Assembly: GCF_022539315.1 (NCBI RefSeq)
Contig: NC_066316.1
Span: 31,683,245 to 31,747,244, forward strand
DNA: 64,000 nucleotides
Direction: 5' to 3'
Origin: Serinus canaria
Taxonomy: Eukaryota; Chordata; Aves; Passeriformes; Fringillidae
A model generated the notes under the pieces. It made no database searches, had not been told where the DNA came from, and saw nothing but the letters and a program-made list of their open reading frames with translations. Both the position numbers and the translations under genes were made by a program. Below are positions 62,139 through 64,000 of this stretch, piece by piece; positions within the stretch are counted from its first letter, which is position 1; each line of letters starts with the position of its first letter.

Positions 62139-64000
62139 CAAAGCCAAAGAGGTTGTAGTGCCCAGGAGTGGCATGTTAATCATGAGGAAAGCAATTACCT
62201 CTACTTTTCCCAAAAGGAAGTGGCACAGGAAAATTTAAGAAAGGACAAAGATCATAAGCCTGAGCTGGGCATCATGTGCCTGTCAGCTGCACGTCCTGCC
62301 AGCATGCTGGGGTGAGGACAAGCTGCCTTCTCCAGACCCAGGGGTTCCCGTGGGAAGGGGCCCGTGTGAGGAGCCAGGAAGCCTGGACCAAGAAGACTTA
62401 TGGCCTGTGCACTAGCTAGCTCACATTCCTTGACAGAATCTAGGAGATCAACCAGTTACCCATGCTGACTGCTTTGCTGCTTCCACCGAAGCCAATCTGC
62501 ATCCACAGATTTCTAACTATTAGAACAATCTCTGCTTCCAGAAGATGCAAACACACAAATTCACCTGTGCAAATGCAACACCAATGCATGCTTAAAGGCA
62601 AGACCATGGGCCTACCTAGTGATCTTCTGCCTTTGGAGGTTTTCCTTCAGCCATTCCTCACTTTCTTGATCGCAGTCCTACAACAAATCCAGACTTTGGG
62701 TCCCAATGCAAAATCCTAACTCCTGGAGAAAAGGGGAAAAAAAGAGAAAAAAAAAGTAATGGAACTGATTATAAGGACCCAAATTATAGCACTATCAGGA
62801 GTACCAAACAGGTTAAGATTTCCAACAATAGAAGCTCCCTTTTATTTGTTTGCACTTTCTCTACATGTTTTAGTATTTTGGCTGTGAAATTGTTTAAATT
62901 CAGAAATCACTAGATATGTAAGGATTAAAAAAAAAAATTAAAAACCCACAATACACACCACTGTAAATAGCAGGTAAGTTCTTTCAATACTCAACTTTTG
63001 TGGTGAACACCAAAAATGTGCAATATTCCTTTTTCATGAGGCTGATTCTGAAGCACTGTCACATTATATCTGAAGGCAGTGGGGTGCAGCCATGTGTTTT
63101 TAAGAAAGAACTTTCATGAGTCCACCTAATCTTGAGGCTGAGATCTTTCCAAATGGCATCCTGCATAAATTTCCCTTCTTTTTTTTCTTTTTCCTTCCCT
63201 AAAAGAAATTTCCTACAGCTGAATCACAGCATTCTAAATGGAGTCTGCCACCCGCCTAAGCTATGAGAAGTCTGTCTCCATGCTAGTGTGACAGAGTCAT
63301 CTCACAGATGGGAGGTGTATCCCCACGAGTGGCACTGAACTGAAAGGAAATCTGAAAAACAATTTTTTTTTTTTTTTGTGAATTTGATGAAAAGGATTAC
63401 AGTATTTGTCTTTGGTGCCTAACCCACTGAATTCGGTGTAGAACACAAAAATTCTTTCTCTGTACTCACAGATGCCTCAAATTCTGCTGAGAGATTGACC
63501 TAGAGGTCGTAGCAGACAGAAAGGTACAAGTGCTGAAGCCACAATTACCAAAGTGCTTAGAGGTCTAACAAATATCCTTAGAGAAGTTTCTCAAATGACA
63601 GGTCTACCAAAACCCCAACAAAACAGGTCTGCAAGTTTTCTCAAGTCATGGGTGATGCATGCTTTTTTCTTCTTGTAGACAGAAGCAATGTTGAAATTCA
63701 TAGTTCAGATTCATAAGCAGAGTTCTATTAGGACTCCCCAGCCAATCTAGTTTCCAGAAATATCCTTCAGACACTTAACCTTCATTAATTAATTGATGAG
63801 GGAACCTGAGCCCATGTCCTGACAGAAAGATTTACTGCCTTGGGCACAGAACTCCTGTAGGGTTTAAGTGTCATAGCAGAAAGGCTGTGAGATGCTGGTA
63901 GAATAAAACAGAGAGCATCATTCCTTCCTCTTACACAAATCAACTCCAGATTTCTTCACAAACCATCCAGAGGCTCGTGGTTGTTCTTCAGGCAGATGGC

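Larger units (their letters stand above)
50800..64000. other. Upstream flank of QKI, no recognisable gene
   Basis: This is AT-rich, largely unique sequence beyond the CpG island. The open frames reach about 130 codons at most and show no domain. Contents are the two long poly-A tracts, a G10 run at 54701-54710, an A/C-rich stretch at 58823-58860 and scattered simple sequence. In mammals PACRG lies upstream of QKI in the same orientation, but no PACRG exon was recognised. A possible old MIR-like fragment near 60300 was too weak to call. Confidence 0.7.

Noticed and set aside
60000..64000. Search for a PACRG terminal exon on the minus strand
   Set aside because: PACRG would be the expected upstream neighbour by synteny, but none of the minus-strand frames resembles it.

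Overview
This window is vertebrate nuclear DNA, most likely from a bird. Two CR1 retroposon remnants (the LINE family typical of birds and other sauropsids) lie in an AT-rich background, and there is one sharp CpG island. No bacterial-style gene content, CRISPR array, prophage, tRNA or rRNA gene was recognised.

The only protein-coding gene I can support is the 5' part of QKI (quaking), on the minus strand. QKI is a STAR-family KH-domain RNA-binding protein. Coding exon 1 (48869-49010) encodes residues 1-47 plus the first base of codon 48, covering nearly all of the QUA1 dimerisation region. Exon 2 (12677-12819) encodes the rest of codon 48 and residues 49-95, up to the start of the KH domain. 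The two exons join in frame across a 36,049-bp intron with canonical GT/AG ends. Exon 3 onward lies beyond position 1, so positions 1-12676 are the beginning of intron 2.

Layout from left to right: 1-12676 is partial intron 2; 12677-12819 is exon 2; 12820-48868 is intron 1, which holds a 5'-truncated CR1, a short CR1 tail, a probable hAT-like MITE, a perfect 29-bp-arm hairpin, a TA/CA microsatellite, a small CpG-rich pocket near 38.5 kb and several segments that read like conserved non-coding DNA. About 48180-50620 is the CpG-island promoter, containing exon 1 and the 5' UTR. About 50800-64000 is upstream flanking DNA with no recognisable exon. In mammals PACRG lies upstream of QKI in the same orientation, but no PACRG exon was recognised here.

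Nearly all other open frames are short chance ORFs in AT-rich DNA or shadows of the GC-rich island. The most useful leads are an intron-1 read-through frame that would give a QUA1-only protein, the perfect intronic hairpin, the ATG-free 1.5 kb upstream of the QKI start, the intronic CpG pocket and a doubled QKI-binding motif inside QKI's own intron. No clear new biological system was found.
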